Source: a virus. From it: 32,036 bases of DNA. Made by a program: the position numbers and the translations under genes. A model generated the notes under the pieces. The model was not told where the DNA came from and made no database searches. It saw only the letters and a list, made by a program, of their open reading frames with translations. Each line of letters starts with the position of its first letter. The first letter of the stretch is position 1. Shown piece after piece: positions 1 to 5,971 of this stretch. Location: positions 1-32,036 of IMG/VR virus record IMGVR_UViG_3300025425_000093; one strand, 5' to 3'.

Positions 1-272
1 CTAACCCCACCAAGAGAAAGACCAAGGGCGGGATTAGCAAGTTCTGCAATAGTTGGTTATCACGTTGTCAGGATCAAGGCGGGAGTTCACCTAGCAGCTT
101 TCAATCAAGACCTGCTAACAAAGAAATGCGCTTGAGAGACATTCCGCTGGATGCTTCTTTAACCGATGTATCTTGGATCGATGATCCTTCAGAGAGAAAG
201 ATGGCTATTGATTACTATCTCGCTACACGCGGTTTCTATTTCGATGGAAAGGAGATGCAAAATGCCTGCTAG
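1..272 (+). CDS. Replication-initiator C-terminal-like protein, 3' part
   Basis: This is the last 90 codons of the gene that is complete at the other end of the contig (31400-31792); base 1 is the second base of a codon. Compared with the complete copy it has two amino acid changes (His to Pro from base 112, Leu to Ser from base 190) and three silent changes. The stop TAG at 270-272 overlaps the next start by 11 bases. See the entry at 31400 for the functional reading. It is a truncation by the contig end, not a broken gene. Confidence 0.8.
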   Translation, partial: NPTKRKTKGGISKFCNSWLSRCQDQGGSSPSSFQSRPANKEMRLRDIPLDASLTDVSWIDDPSERKMAIDYYLATRGFYFDGKEMQNAC

Positions 273-516
273 TAACGACCCAAGATATGTAATGTTTAAA
301 GGCGATCACCCTTATTTTGAAGACGGGGAGAGATATACTTATTCTCAATATTCTAATTGGACTGAGCAGAACTGCGAAGACGGTGGGGTTAAATTATCCA
401 CAATAAAAGGCAGACTGGCTAAATCACATTACTGCGAGAATCACCATTTGTTAAGCCCTAAGAAGTTTATGCTGCGGCAAGACAGAGTGGTTAATGCCAA
501 AGGTTTCCACCACGCG
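1..516. repeat. Terminal repeat, left copy (contig circularity)
   Basis: Bases 1-516 align without gaps to 31521-32036. By eye I count 12 differences, at 101, 112, 146, 190, 236, 312, 315, 330, 333, 336, 339 and 394. The repeat lies inside two ordinary genes, so it is most simply an assembly overlap of a circular or circularly permuted genome of about 31520 bp, not a designed terminal repeat. Confidence 0.9.
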
Positions 517-597
517 GCTAGGCAAAACGTATTAACCCAATCAAGACTATCTTCTGAGGAAGCTTTTAGTCAAAAGTGGTTGAGCAAAAAATGGTGA
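262..597 (+). CDS. Conserved small phage protein, possible DNA-binding
   Basis: The product is 111 residues and unrecognised. I chose ATG 262 because GGAAAGGAG lies just upstream and because the longer frame from 166 only shadows the preceding gene. The middle holds a YTYSQYSNWTEQ stretch followed by KLSTIKGRL, which resembles the short helix-turn-helix-like pattern of many phage proteins (read-in, 'gv...ti..Rl'), but the match is weak. It is rich in His, Lys and aromatic residues with no membrane segment. It overlaps the gene before by 11 bases and precedes the NinB-like gene, so it belongs to the replication/recombination operon. The copy at the right end of the contig differs only by silent changes, which indicates purifying selection on the protein. 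Confidence 0.7.
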   Translation: MPASNDPRYVMFKGDHPYFEDGERYTYSQYSNWTEQNCEDGGVKLSTIKGRLAKSHYCENHHLLSPKKFMLRQDRVVNAKGFHHAARQNVLTQSRLSSEEAFSQKWLSKKW

Positions 598-604
598 GTA
601 AATA

Positions 605-1039
605 ATGAAAGCCGATACGACTACAGTTGAAAATGAGTTTCAGCTAAATGCTTATATTGATCTGGTGAAAAATAACCTCAAAGCTCATGGAGCCGTCACT
701 TACAGTTACAAAAAAGGCCGAAGGCGCAGTGGTGTTCAGAATAACAGCCTTCAGCTTTATTGTCAGAGAATGGCTGATGCTTTAAATGATGCTGGATTTG
801 ATATGAAATATATCATGAAAGATGATGCAGACATTCCTTGGTCAAAAGATAGCGTCAGGGAGCATTTATGGATGGGCATCCAGAAGGCGGTGACTGGGAA
901 ATCTAGCACTACAGAGCCATCCACTACCGAATATGTCAGCATTTATGATATATTGAATCGCCACATGATTAACAAACATGGTATAGCGGTGGAGTGGCCG
1001 TCGAATCCAGCGCATGAAATGATCAAAAGGAAAAAGTAG
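605..1039 (+). CDS. NinB/Orf-like recombination mediator (tentative)
   Basis: The 144-residue product carries the pattern common in this group of phage proteins: a basic RRRSGVQNNSLQLYC segment, then ADALNDAGFDMK, then DIPWSKDSVREHLW and a C-terminal NRHMINKHGIAVEWPS. I recall this family beside recombination genes, where its members resemble lambda NinB (Orf), a protein that helps load recombinases at SSB-coated DNA. That functional link is from family memory, not from a motif that proves it. The presence of a NinG-like gene 1.6 kb downstream supports a 'nin' type module. The gene ends in KRKK and its last bases are part of a 33-bp tandem duplication (1025-1090). Confidence 0.55.
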   Translation: MKADTTTVENEFQLNAYIDLVKNNLKAHGAVTYSYKKGRRRSGVQNNSLQLYCQRMADALNDAGFDMKYIMKDDADIPWSKDSVREHLWMGIQKAVTGKSSTTEPSTTEYVSIYDILNRHMINKHGIAVEWPSNPAHEMIKRKK

Positions 1040-1090
1040 GGGCTAAAATCGACCCGCAAAAGGAAAAAGTAATGGCTAAAATTGACCCGC
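1025..1090. repeat. 33-bp tandem duplication across a gene junction
   Basis: Unit 1 (1025-1057) and unit 2 (1058-1090) match at 30 of 33 bases. Each contains the AAAAGGAAAAAGTA end of the upstream gene and the GGCTAAAAT.GACCCGC beginning of the next one. Two of the three differences turn the ATG of unit 2 into GGG in unit 1, so only the second copy can start the metallophosphoesterase gene; the third is a C/T change. Confidence 0.9.
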
Positions 1091-2250
1091 GAATTCTTCA
1101 AGAGTATGCCCAGTCTTCGAGACAGACAGAAGTTATAGAAGCTGTCATCAAACACGGCTCGGCAAATAAAGCATCAAAAGCGTTAGGGTGTAATAGAAAA
1201 AATGTTGACCGAATCCTTAAAGCCGTAGAAGGCTATGCTGCTAAAGCAGGCGTTGCTCCGCACAGGGATTTAACGCACCAGACGGCAGAAGGTTTTGAAG
1301 CTAAACGAATCTCAACAGCATACAAGGAAGACGGCTCAGTAGCCCTCCAATGGGTCATTCAAGAGCCTGAGAAGGTTAGCCTTAAAGAACGCCTTGCCTT
1401 AATGATAGATGGCGTTAAAGACGATTTAAAAGGGTTTAAGAAGCCAGCCAAGGAACCTGCGAAGGTAAACGCTGATTATCTAGCGATGACAATAATTGGT
1501 GATCACCACTTCGGGATGCTGGCTGATTCAGAAACTAAATTAGACAATGACGACTGGGACGTTAAGATCGCAACCAAGGTTCTAATTGACGCAACCGATA
1601 GGCTGGCGAACAGGGTAGGCGATGCCGAGGTCGGTGTTCTTCTTAATGTAGGTGATTTTTTCCACGCAGATAGCAGCTTCAACACCACGACCAAGGGTAC
1701 GCCAGTAGATGTAGATACCCGAATAGGAAAGACGTTTAAGCTGGCTGGCAGGTTGTTCCAGATACTTATCGATAAAATGCTATTAACCCACAAAGAAGTT
1801 GTGGTTATTAATGTGCGCGGCAACCATGATTCTGATATGGCCTGCCACCTGTCAAGCTGTTTAGAGCTTTTATACGCTGAAGAGCCACGGGTAAAAGTGT
1901 TGCCAAACTACTCAAAGTTTATTCATTTCCAATGGCATAACAACCTGTTTGTCTTTCATCATGGGGATCGGATGAAGCATGAGCAGATTTTACAAACGGT
2001 GATTAAGAACTTAGACGATGAGTGGAGCCAGTCGAAAAATCGTTACTGTCATTTAGGGCATATTCACCACCATACATCCAGAGAAATCGGCTCTATGCAC
2101 TTTGAACACTGGGGCAGCCTGACCTCCACGGATCAATGGCATTCAGATTCTGGCTACGGAGCAGAGAGATCAATGACCGCAGTCGTTTACCATAAAGATC
2201 ATGGGGAAGATTCTAGGGTTAAAATCACAATAGGTGGGCTGGATGGATAA
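1072..2250 (+). CDS. HTH-metallophosphoesterase (calcineurin-like)
   Basis: The 392-residue protein has an N-terminal helix-turn-helix-like region (about residues 18-55, with NKASKALGCNRKNVDRILKA) and a C-terminal calcineurin-like phosphoesterase domain. The metal ligands are visible in order: D144-x-H146 in IGDHHFG, GD195-xx-H198, GN251-H252-D253, HH297GD and GH330IH332HH. Phage proteins of this build are usually annotated as phosphoesterases or SbcD/Mre11-like nucleases; the substrate here is unknown, though the HTH and the recombination neighbours favour DNA. The start ATG is in the second unit of the 33-bp duplication with an AAAAGGA ribosome binding site. The stop overlaps the next ORF start by 8 bases (ATGGATAA). 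Confidence 0.85.
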   Translation: MAKIDPRILQEYAQSSRQTEVIEAVIKHGSANKASKALGCNRKNVDRILKAVEGYAAKAGVAPHRDLTHQTAEGFEAKRISTAYKEDGSVALQWVIQEPEKVSLKERLALMIDGVKDDLKGFKKPAKEPAKVNADYLAMTIIGDHHFGMLADSETKLDNDDWDVKIATKVLIDATDRLANRVGDAEVGVLLNVGDFFHADSSFNTTTKGTPVDVDTRIGKTFKLAGRLFQILIDKMLLTHKEVVVINVRGNHDSDMACHLSSCLELLYAEEPRVKVLPNYSKFIHFQWHNNLFVFHHGDRMKHEQILQTVIKNLDDEWSQSKNRYCHLGHIHHHTSREIGSMHFEHWGSLTSTDQWHSDSGYGAERSMTAVVYHKDHGEDSRVKITIGGLDG

Positions 2251-2431
2251 TGTTATCAAATTTACACTTGGCGGGATTAAGGTTACTAAGATGGATTGCG
2301 AATGCGGTTATCCTCTTGAGTTTTGGATGGGCGATGATGACTGTGCTTACGGCATGTGCAGTCGCTGCAATCTTGAGCACGCTGATGAAGTTACTGTACC
2401 CAGAGGAGATATCGAAGAATGGCAGCATTAG
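2243..2431 (+). CDS. Small zinc-ribbon-like protein
   Basis: The 62-residue product has CEC and, 15 residues on, C-x4-C-x2-C, a spacing suited to binding one zinc ion. I chose ATG 2243 because AGGTGG lies five bases upstream; a GTG at 2234 would add three residues. An alternative frame from ATG 2250 (to 2435) would encode a hydrophobic 61-residue protein, which I judge less likely because its start lies 12 bases from the same ribosome binding site. The start overlaps the previous stop in the 8-base ATGGATAA arrangement. No function can be assigned. Confidence 0.55.
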   Translation: MDNVIKFTLGGIKVTKMDCECGYPLEFWMGDDDCAYGMCSRCNLEHADEVTVPRGDIEEWQH

Positions 2432-2658
2432 ATAAGCAGGTAGGCGGTCATCATTATGCAAGCATGAAGATTCAGCCAATTGATTACATTTTAAAAAATG
2501 AGCTTGGTTACTGTGAAGCCAATGTCATTAAGTACATTTCTCGGCACAAAACAAAGAATAAGAAACAAGATATTCTAAAAGCCATCCATTACTGTGAAAT
2601 TATCCTGAGAACTCAATATGCGGAAGAAGCCAGCGAAGAAGAAATCTACAACAGCTAA
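2419..2658 (+). CDS. DUF3310-like protein
   Basis: The 79-residue product starts with DKQVGGHHYASMKIQPIDYI and continues with ANVIKYISRHKTKN...DILKAIHY, the hallmark sequence of DUF3310 proteins, found widely in tailed phages, where they are sometimes labelled nucleotide kinase-like. Their biochemical role is not established. The length is normal for the minimal domain. The start lies inside the end of the zinc-ribbon gene (13-base overlap) with AGGAG upstream, and its own end overlaps the NinG-like gene by 41 bases, so translation of the three is probably coupled. Confidence 0.8.
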   Translation: MAALDKQVGGHHYASMKIQPIDYILKNELGYCEANVIKYISRHKTKNKKQDILKAIHYCEIILRTQYAEEASEEEIYNS

Positions 2659-3058
2659 AGAGGTTGATAATGCGGCAAAGCTTCTGCAAAGACTTGTAAG
2701 ATTAAAGGCTTCAGATGATAACGGGTACTGCCAGTGCGTAACCTGCGGGAAGATAGACAACTACAAAAATATGCAGGGAGGGCATTTTTACAGCAGGCGG
2801 CATACAGTGTTTAAACTTTTTGAAGAAAACATCAACCCTCAATGTGCTGGGTGCAATATGTTTGGCATGAAAACTACTAAAATTCAGGAGGCGTACAGGA
2901 TATACATGGAGGATATGTATGGGGCCAGAAGAATTAGGGCAATGCAAAGATTATCTTGGAGGGCTTCGCCTAAGTTTAACAGGGACGAGGTTATTCAGTT
3001 CGCCAGAGACTTAAAGGAGCAGATCAAGGATCAAGAGTGGAGAATCGGGGAAATGTAA
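2618..3058 (+). CDS. NinG/Rap-like HNH-type recombination protein
   Basis: The 146-residue product matches the NinG pattern: a lysine-rich N-terminus, then C40VTC43 with QGGH56F, a basic SRRH, and NINPQC76AGC79N. Two CxxC pairs form the zinc site and the histidine and asparagine region gives a beta-beta-alpha metal nuclease fold. Lambda NinG (Rap) is a Holliday-junction endonuclease that acts in Red recombination, and the annealing protein and exonuclease at 28535-29712 supply the partners here. A noncoding gap and a new promoter follow, so this is the last gene of its operon. Confidence 0.8.
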   Translation: MRKKPAKKKSTTAKEVDNAAKLLQRLVRLKASDDNGYCQCVTCGKIDNYKNMQGGHFYSRRHTVFKLFEENINPQCAGCNMFGMKTTKIQEAYRIYMEDMYGARRIRAMQRLSWRASPKFNRDEVIQFARDLKEQIKDQEWRIGEM

Positions 3059-3097
3059 TCTTTTTTAACTTATTTTGTTATTTAGTGAACAAAAAAG

Positions 3098-3154
3098 TTT
3101 ACTTTAGGAAAGAAAGGGCGCATAGTTACACCTCAATCAACGAAACAAGGTTTA
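3098..3154 (+). promoter_or_regulatory. Promoter and conserved 5' leader, copy A
   Basis: TTTACT (3098-3103), a 17-base spacer and CATAGT (3121-3126) form a sigma70-like promoter in an AT-rich gap. The downstream stretch ACCTCAAT.AA..AAACAAGGT closely matches the leader before 28112; from the -10 onward 25 of 31 bases agree. The start point should be near 3133, giving a leader of about 25 bases that ends in AAGG, a plausible ribosome binding site for the 3159 gene. Confidence 0.7.
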
Positions 3155-3158
3155 CCCC

Positions 3159-3449
3159 ATGAACATTATCCAATCAGTTACTAGCCGCATCGAGTCTTAC
3201 CGCAAAGAAAACAAAAGCCCTTGCAAGAATTACGCTACCGAAGCGGCAGCGGAAAAAGCAGTTGCTAAGATCGCTAAGATGGTAGGTGAGCATCACATGC
3301 TTGACCAGCCTGCAAATTATGTTGTATTTTTTAACGAGGCATGGGGCAGATGGAATGCAGCAATTGATCTTAATGGGGTTGTTTCTAACCCTAAATCTTG
3401 TGGCGGCTATATTGGACTAGCTTGTGATAAGGGTTTTTACACTTACTAA
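3159..3449 (+). CDS. Small conserved phage protein, unknown function
   Basis: The 96-residue product is the first gene after the copy A promoter, so it should be strongly and early expressed. It has an alanine/lysine-rich N-terminal helix (AAAEKAVAKIAKMVGEHH) followed by a compact aromatic C-terminal half (YVVFFNEAWGRWNAAIDLNG) that looks like a beta-strand core. No catalytic motif or membrane segment is visible. It resembles host-takeover-type small proteins only by position and size. A GC-rich hairpin follows its stop. Confidence 0.7.
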   Translation: MNIIQSVTSRIESYRKENKSPCKNYATEAAAEKAVAKIAKMVGEHHMLDQPANYVVFFNEAWGRWNAAIDLNGVVSNPKSCGGYIGLACDKGFYTY

Positions 3450-3456
3450 TTAAACC

Positions 3457-3472
3457 GCCCCCTACGGGGGGC
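3457..3472 (+). terminator. GC-rich hairpin, class shared with 13762 and 29980
   Basis: GCCCCC, loop TAC, then GGGGGGC form a six-pair stem. No T-run follows, so it is a poor intrinsic terminator; it is better read as a partial terminator or an RNA processing or 3'-end stabilising element. Very similar hairpins sit at 13762-13779 and 29980-29995. Confidence 0.5.
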
Positions 3473-3496
3473 AATCAAAAAACAAAGGGGAATAAA

Positions 3497-3703
3497 ATGA
3501 AAATTAAAGTCGAATGTACGCTTGAGGTTGATACAACAGTAATCAAGCAATTAATGCAGGAAAGGTGTCTAGCTGATAGTGAAGAGACTATTCAGTTCTT
3601 TATTAGGTCTCACGTTATATCTGCTGGCGTAGGGGTTTTGAGTGACGCACTTTACGATTGTAATCTTCCGGATGCTATTGATGTAATCAAAACAAACATA
3701 TAA
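3497..3703 (+). CDS. Small hypothetical protein
   Basis: The 68-residue product (MKIKVECTLEV...) is unrecognised. It has an N-terminal beta-strand pattern and a helical middle with a possible short amphipathic C-terminus; no Cys motif or membrane segment is clear. Its start has a 16-base ribosome-binding module (AAGGGGAATAAAATGA) that recurs exactly before the next gene at 3714, so the two are probably translated at similar levels. Confidence 0.6.
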   Translation: MKIKVECTLEVDTTVIKQLMQERCLADSEETIQFFIRSHVISAGVGVLSDALYDCNLPDAIDVIKTNI

Positions 3704-3713
3704 GGGGAATAAA

Positions 3714-3878
3714 ATGATTAACTATCCATATAAAATCGACCAAGTCAAAAACGAGATAGCCCGTAAAAAGCATCAAGAAAACCGCGCAGGGTTTATTGGC
3801 GCAATAGTATTACTGGCTCTGTACTGCTTCGTCTCGACGATGGAATACAACGACTGCATCAATATGGGAATTTGCTAA
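3714..3878 (+). CDS. 54-residue single-pass membrane protein
   Basis: This short gene encodes a basic N-terminal half (KKHQENRAG) and one membrane segment, GFIGAIVLLALYCFVS, then a short tail ending MGIC. It uses the same AAGGGGAATAAAATGA start module as the gene before and its TAA stop overlaps the next ATG (TAATG), which together support it as real in spite of its size. It could be an early inner-membrane protein; function unknown. Confidence 0.65.
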   Translation: MINYPYKIDQVKNEIARKKHQENRAGFIGAIVLLALYCFVSTMEYNDCINMGIC

Positions 3879-4240
3879 TGACTATTCAAAGCGTACAACA
3901 AAACCTTGAGCTAATGGTTAGCAACATCCAATCATCTTATAAAAACTGGGATGGCGATTTAATTGACCTGACTGATTACGACAAGGATTCGGCTTGTTAT
4001 TCGTTTTTGTTGCAAATGGATAGCTGGCTTGATGATGTCTTGCCTCCTTGTATTATTGATCAGAAATCGTTTTTGGATAAGCTATACCATGACCTTGAAT
4101 CTGATGCGTGTTCCATCCTGCTTAAAAATGCTATCTATTTACACCTTGAAACTACCTTGCGCGATTTGGTTCAAGAGGCGTATTATTCGGTTAATAACAT
4201 CCAGCAGGAAGCTTTTGCTGGTTACGCAAGAGGTGCGTGA
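3878..4240 (+). CDS. Hypothetical acidic helical protein
   Basis: The 120-residue product begins at ATG 3878, on the stop of the membrane protein gene; a TTG six bases upstream is a weaker alternative. It is acidic and apparently all-helical (SFLLQMDSWLDDVL..., HLETTLRDLVQEAYYSV) with no recognised domain. Its TGA overlaps the next ATG. It sits in the accessory gene block and I cannot assign a role. Confidence 0.6.
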   Translation: MTIQSVQQNLELMVSNIQSSYKNWDGDLIDLTDYDKDSACYSFLLQMDSWLDDVLPPCIIDQKSFLDKLYHDLESDACSILLKNAIYLHLETTLRDLVQEAYYSVNNIQQEAFAGYARGA

Positions 4241-4449
4241 TGCAATTTTTAATTGGTATATTAGTTTGTTCGGCAGTATTAATAATGCTCCAAGGTTCAT
4301 GGTTAATGGTCATGGACGCTGAAGAACGATACAAAAAGCGTCAAGAAGAAAAGAGCATTGAAGCTGATGACGGTGAACCAGAAAATCACTGGGCAAGGTT
4401 AAGAAAAGCCTACCCAGCAATAGAAAAAGAGGATATCCACAATGGATAA
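4240..4449 (+). CDS. Small N-terminally anchored membrane protein
   Basis: The 69-residue product starts with a hydrophobic segment (FLIGILVCSAVLIMLQGSWLMV) followed by a charged cytoplasmic or periplasmic tail. The start is the TGATG overlap with the previous stop. Its last nine codons (IEKEDIHNG) lie in the 28-bp sequence that is repeated at 4967-4994, so the same bases serve as the end of this gene and as the ribosome binding site and start of the HNH gene. That overlap suggests its original neighbour was the 4987 gene. Confidence 0.6.
   Translation: MQFLIGILVCSAVLIMLQGSWLMVMDAEERYKKRQEEKSIEADDGEPENHWARLRKAYPAIEKEDIHNG
4422..4449 (+). repeat. 28-bp direct repeat, left copy, flanking the HNH gene
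   Basis: This stretch is identical to 4967-4994. It starts AGAAAAAGAGGATATCCACA and ends in ATGGATAA, so it contains a ribosome binding site and a start codon. Repeat-to-repeat distance is 545 bp and the space is filled by the HNH endonuclease gene. Confidence 0.95.
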
Positions 4450-4918
4450 ATGCGAATATTGCGAAGGGGTGGTGAAAACCAAAAAAGCACAAATTTATTG
4501 TAAAAATGACGCACGATGCCCTTACTGCTACGGCTCTGGTGACTTTTATTTAAGCAGTGGTGTCTACGGTTCTTGCAGTTGCGCCTACAGCTTTGGCCCT
4601 TGGTTCATGTGCGATGTTTGTGACGATTGCGGAACAACAGAAATAAACCAAAGCAGGAAAAGATCATCAAGAAGAGTTCGCGCTCATTTGCGGTTAATGC
4701 TCATAAAAAAAGACACGAAAATCATGAACAGGATAGAGTCTTTATTTTCTAGCGGTATGGCTTGGAGTAATAGAAAAGAATGGCACATAGATCACATCAG
4801 GCCAATAAAGTCATTTTTAGACAGCGGTATAACTGATTGCGATATTATAAATAAGCCCTCAAATTTACAACCTTTGTGGGCTAAAGATAACTTGGAGAAG
4901 GCGGCAAGGTACGAATAG
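4442..4918 (+). CDS. HNH endonuclease with N-terminal zinc domain
   Basis: The 158-residue protein has a cysteine-rich N-terminus (C4-xx-C7, C20, C26-xx-C29, C45/C47, C57-xx-C60, C63) resembling a DnaJ-type zinc finger, and a C-terminal HNH nuclease core: H115-I-D117-H118-I-R-P, N141-L-Q-P-L and N150-xx-K. The family cuts DNA with a single metal ion. The gene is bracketed by 28-bp direct repeats and its start codon lies in the left one, so it looks like an inserted, free-standing homing-type endonuclease. A host-DNA degradation or packaging-associated role is possible but packaging HNH genes normally sit beside the terminase. Confidence 0.8.
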   Translation: MDKCEYCEGVVKTKKAQIYCKNDARCPYCYGSGDFYLSSGVYGSCSCAYSFGPWFMCDVCDDCGTTEINQSRKRSSRRVRAHLRLMLIKKDTKIMNRIESLFSSGMAWSNRKEWHIDHIRPIKSFLDSGITDCDIINKPSNLQPLWAKDNLEKAARYE

Positions 4919-4966
4919 TGTTGCATACTATGTTAGTTCGGCACTAGAAGGCTTAAATATAACCTA

Positions 4967-4994
4967 AGAAAAAGAGGATATCCACAATGGATAA
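4967..4994 (+). repeat. 28-bp direct repeat, right copy
   Basis: Identical to 4422-4449; supplies the ribosome binding site and start codon of the 4987 gene. Matching stops at the bases immediately outside on both sides. Confidence 0.95.
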
Positions 4995-5190
4995 TGTTAA
5001 AGAGTTTATAGCCAAAGCGCATAAAAGTGCTGACAAATCCATTTTGAACGCGCAGAAAAGTGTTTCTATGGTTGATGTAGAAAAGGTTAAGGAGTGGTTG
5101 AGCAAGCCGATGGTGGTTAAAACAGGGCATTTTGCAGGGGTTTATTTTGCCCTATTTGCAATACTGATGTATCAGGTTATCATGTTCTAG
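4987..5190 (+). CDS. Small C-terminally anchored membrane protein
   Basis: The 67-residue product has a charged, helical N-terminal part (MDNVKEFIAKAHKSADKSIL...) and a C-terminal hydrophobic segment (FAGVYFALFAILMYQVIMF), a tail-anchor layout. Its start is in the right 28-bp repeat. If the HNH insert is removed, this gene would start eight bases before the stop of the 4240 gene, so two small membrane proteins were probably neighbours and coupled. Function unknown. Its TAG stop is the first part of the 62-bp tandem leader. Confidence 0.65.
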   Translation: MDNVKEFIAKAHKSADKSILNAQKSVSMVDVEKVKEWLSKPMVVKTGHFAGVYFALFAILMYQVIMF

Positions 5191-5311
5191 CCAGAGGTTG
5201 CATAACCCTCCTCCTGCCAGCCTGATCCACTGGCGGCAAAGACGGATCACTAGCCAAGGTTCCTATTGACCTTTTGAGCCAGCTTAGTCCACTGGTGGTG
5301 CAGACGGACTA
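5187..5311 (+). ncRNA. Tandem structured RNA leader (hairpin plus pseudoknot, twice)
   Basis: Two units, 5187-5249 and 5250-5311, are similar along their whole length with a one-base length difference. Each has a hairpin (unit 2: AAGGT 5256-5260 with ACCTT 5269-5273) followed by CCAG pairing with CTGG (5217-5220/5230-5233; 5279-5282/5292-5295). A second helix starts in that loop and closes downstream: TGATCC 5223-5228 with GGATCA 5244-5249 in unit 1, and TAGTCC 5285-5290 with GGACTA 5306-5311 in unit 2. Together they form an H-type pseudoknot. Two base pairs of that helix differ between units and stay paired. CCTTTT (5270-5275) is complementary to the AAAAGG ribosome binding site at 5318-5323 of the next gene. 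I read it as a candidate tandem cis-regulatory RNA; a DNA-level iteron or protein site is the alternative. Confidence 0.6.
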
Positions 5312-5330
5312 CTTATTAAAAGGAAAAGAT

Positions 5331-5780
5331 ATGTTTTTAACAGAAAAATGGAAAGAAAAGACAGCTCAAGAATTAAAGTTTTACAGTGAACCGACAATGG
5401 TTAGCAATTGTATGCGGACACCTGATGGAACTGTCCTAACTTCGCATCATCGGCATGATTATGTCACTCACATTGATAAGAACGGCAAAGAGTACATACT
5501 TGATGGCGGCATAGACTACATTATATGTTCAGATAATGGTGATGAGGAAATGCTTACTGTGTTTGATGATGCGCCTCATGAAGTGCTAAGAGATTGCGTT
5601 GCATGGGGGACATACGGTAAAGAAGGCGATCAACCTTTGTCATTTGTTTGTATTGCTGAAATGGAAACGGAGCATTTGCAAAGCTGCGTATTTGCTAAAG
5701 GGAGGAGAATGAAGGCGGTTATCAAGAAAACAATGAAAAATGAGCTGGAATATCGCATAAAGACTCAAACTCCCGCATAG
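5331..5780 (+). CDS. Conserved phage protein of unknown function
   Basis: The 149-residue product begins at ATG 5331 behind AAAAGGAAAAG; a longer frame from TTG 5274 would run through the structured leader and is unlikely. It contains the stretch RTPDGTVLTSHHRHDYVTHID, then YILDGGIDYI and WGTYGKEGDQPLSFV, a pattern I recall from many unrelated tailed phages with no known function. It is soluble, with mixed strand and helix character. It is alone between a tandem structured leader and a noncoding gap, so it may be controlled individually. Confidence 0.7.
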   Translation: MFLTEKWKEKTAQELKFYSEPTMVSNCMRTPDGTVLTSHHRHDYVTHIDKNGKEYILDGGIDYIICSDNGDEEMLTVFDDAPHEVLRDCVAWGTYGKEGDQPLSFVCIAEMETEHLQSCVFAKGRRMKAVIKKTMKNELEYRIKTQTPA

Positions 5781-5941
5781 CCTAAATGGTATAGCCTGCA
5801 TCGACAACAATCATTTCAAAACAACTTTCTGAACACCTATAATTGCGGTCCATTAACGAACTGGATACTACCGTGATTATTTATATGATTATCTTCATCC
5901 TTGCCTCCCTGTCAGCCGTTGCCGTTGACGACCTAAGTTAA

Positions 5942-5971
5942 TTTACATTTCTGATTAAAAACCGTTACAAT
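5942..5971 (+). promoter_or_regulatory. Sigma70-like promoter of the modification operon
   Basis: TTTACA (5942-5947), an 18-base spacer and TACAAT (5966-5971) lie 31 bases before the 6002 start. TTGAC (5983-5987) and GTCAA (5997-6001) form an inverted repeat between the promoter and the ATG, a possible operator. TTATAGGTGT (5989-5998) is also the exact reverse complement of 5833-5842. Confidence 0.6.

Noticed and set aside
1-516. True packaging terminal repeat
   Set aside because: It is inside two genes and its copies differ at 12 sites; an assembly overlap of a circular genome is simpler.
166-597. A 143-codon frame starting at 166
   Set aside because: Its first 32 codons lie inside the preceding gene; ATG 262 has a good ribosome binding site.
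4029-4322. A 97-codon plus frame overlapping 3878-4240
   Set aside because: It has no coupling or ribosome binding site, and the competing frame has TAATG/TGATG overlaps on both sides.
5274-5780. A start at TTG 5274 for the 149-residue protein
   Set aside because: It would translate the structured leader; ATG 5331 has a clear ribosome binding site.
5873-5941. A GTG or ATG started hydrophobic peptide of 18-22 residues
   Set aside because: No convincing ribosome binding site; it lies in a gap that has promoter features.
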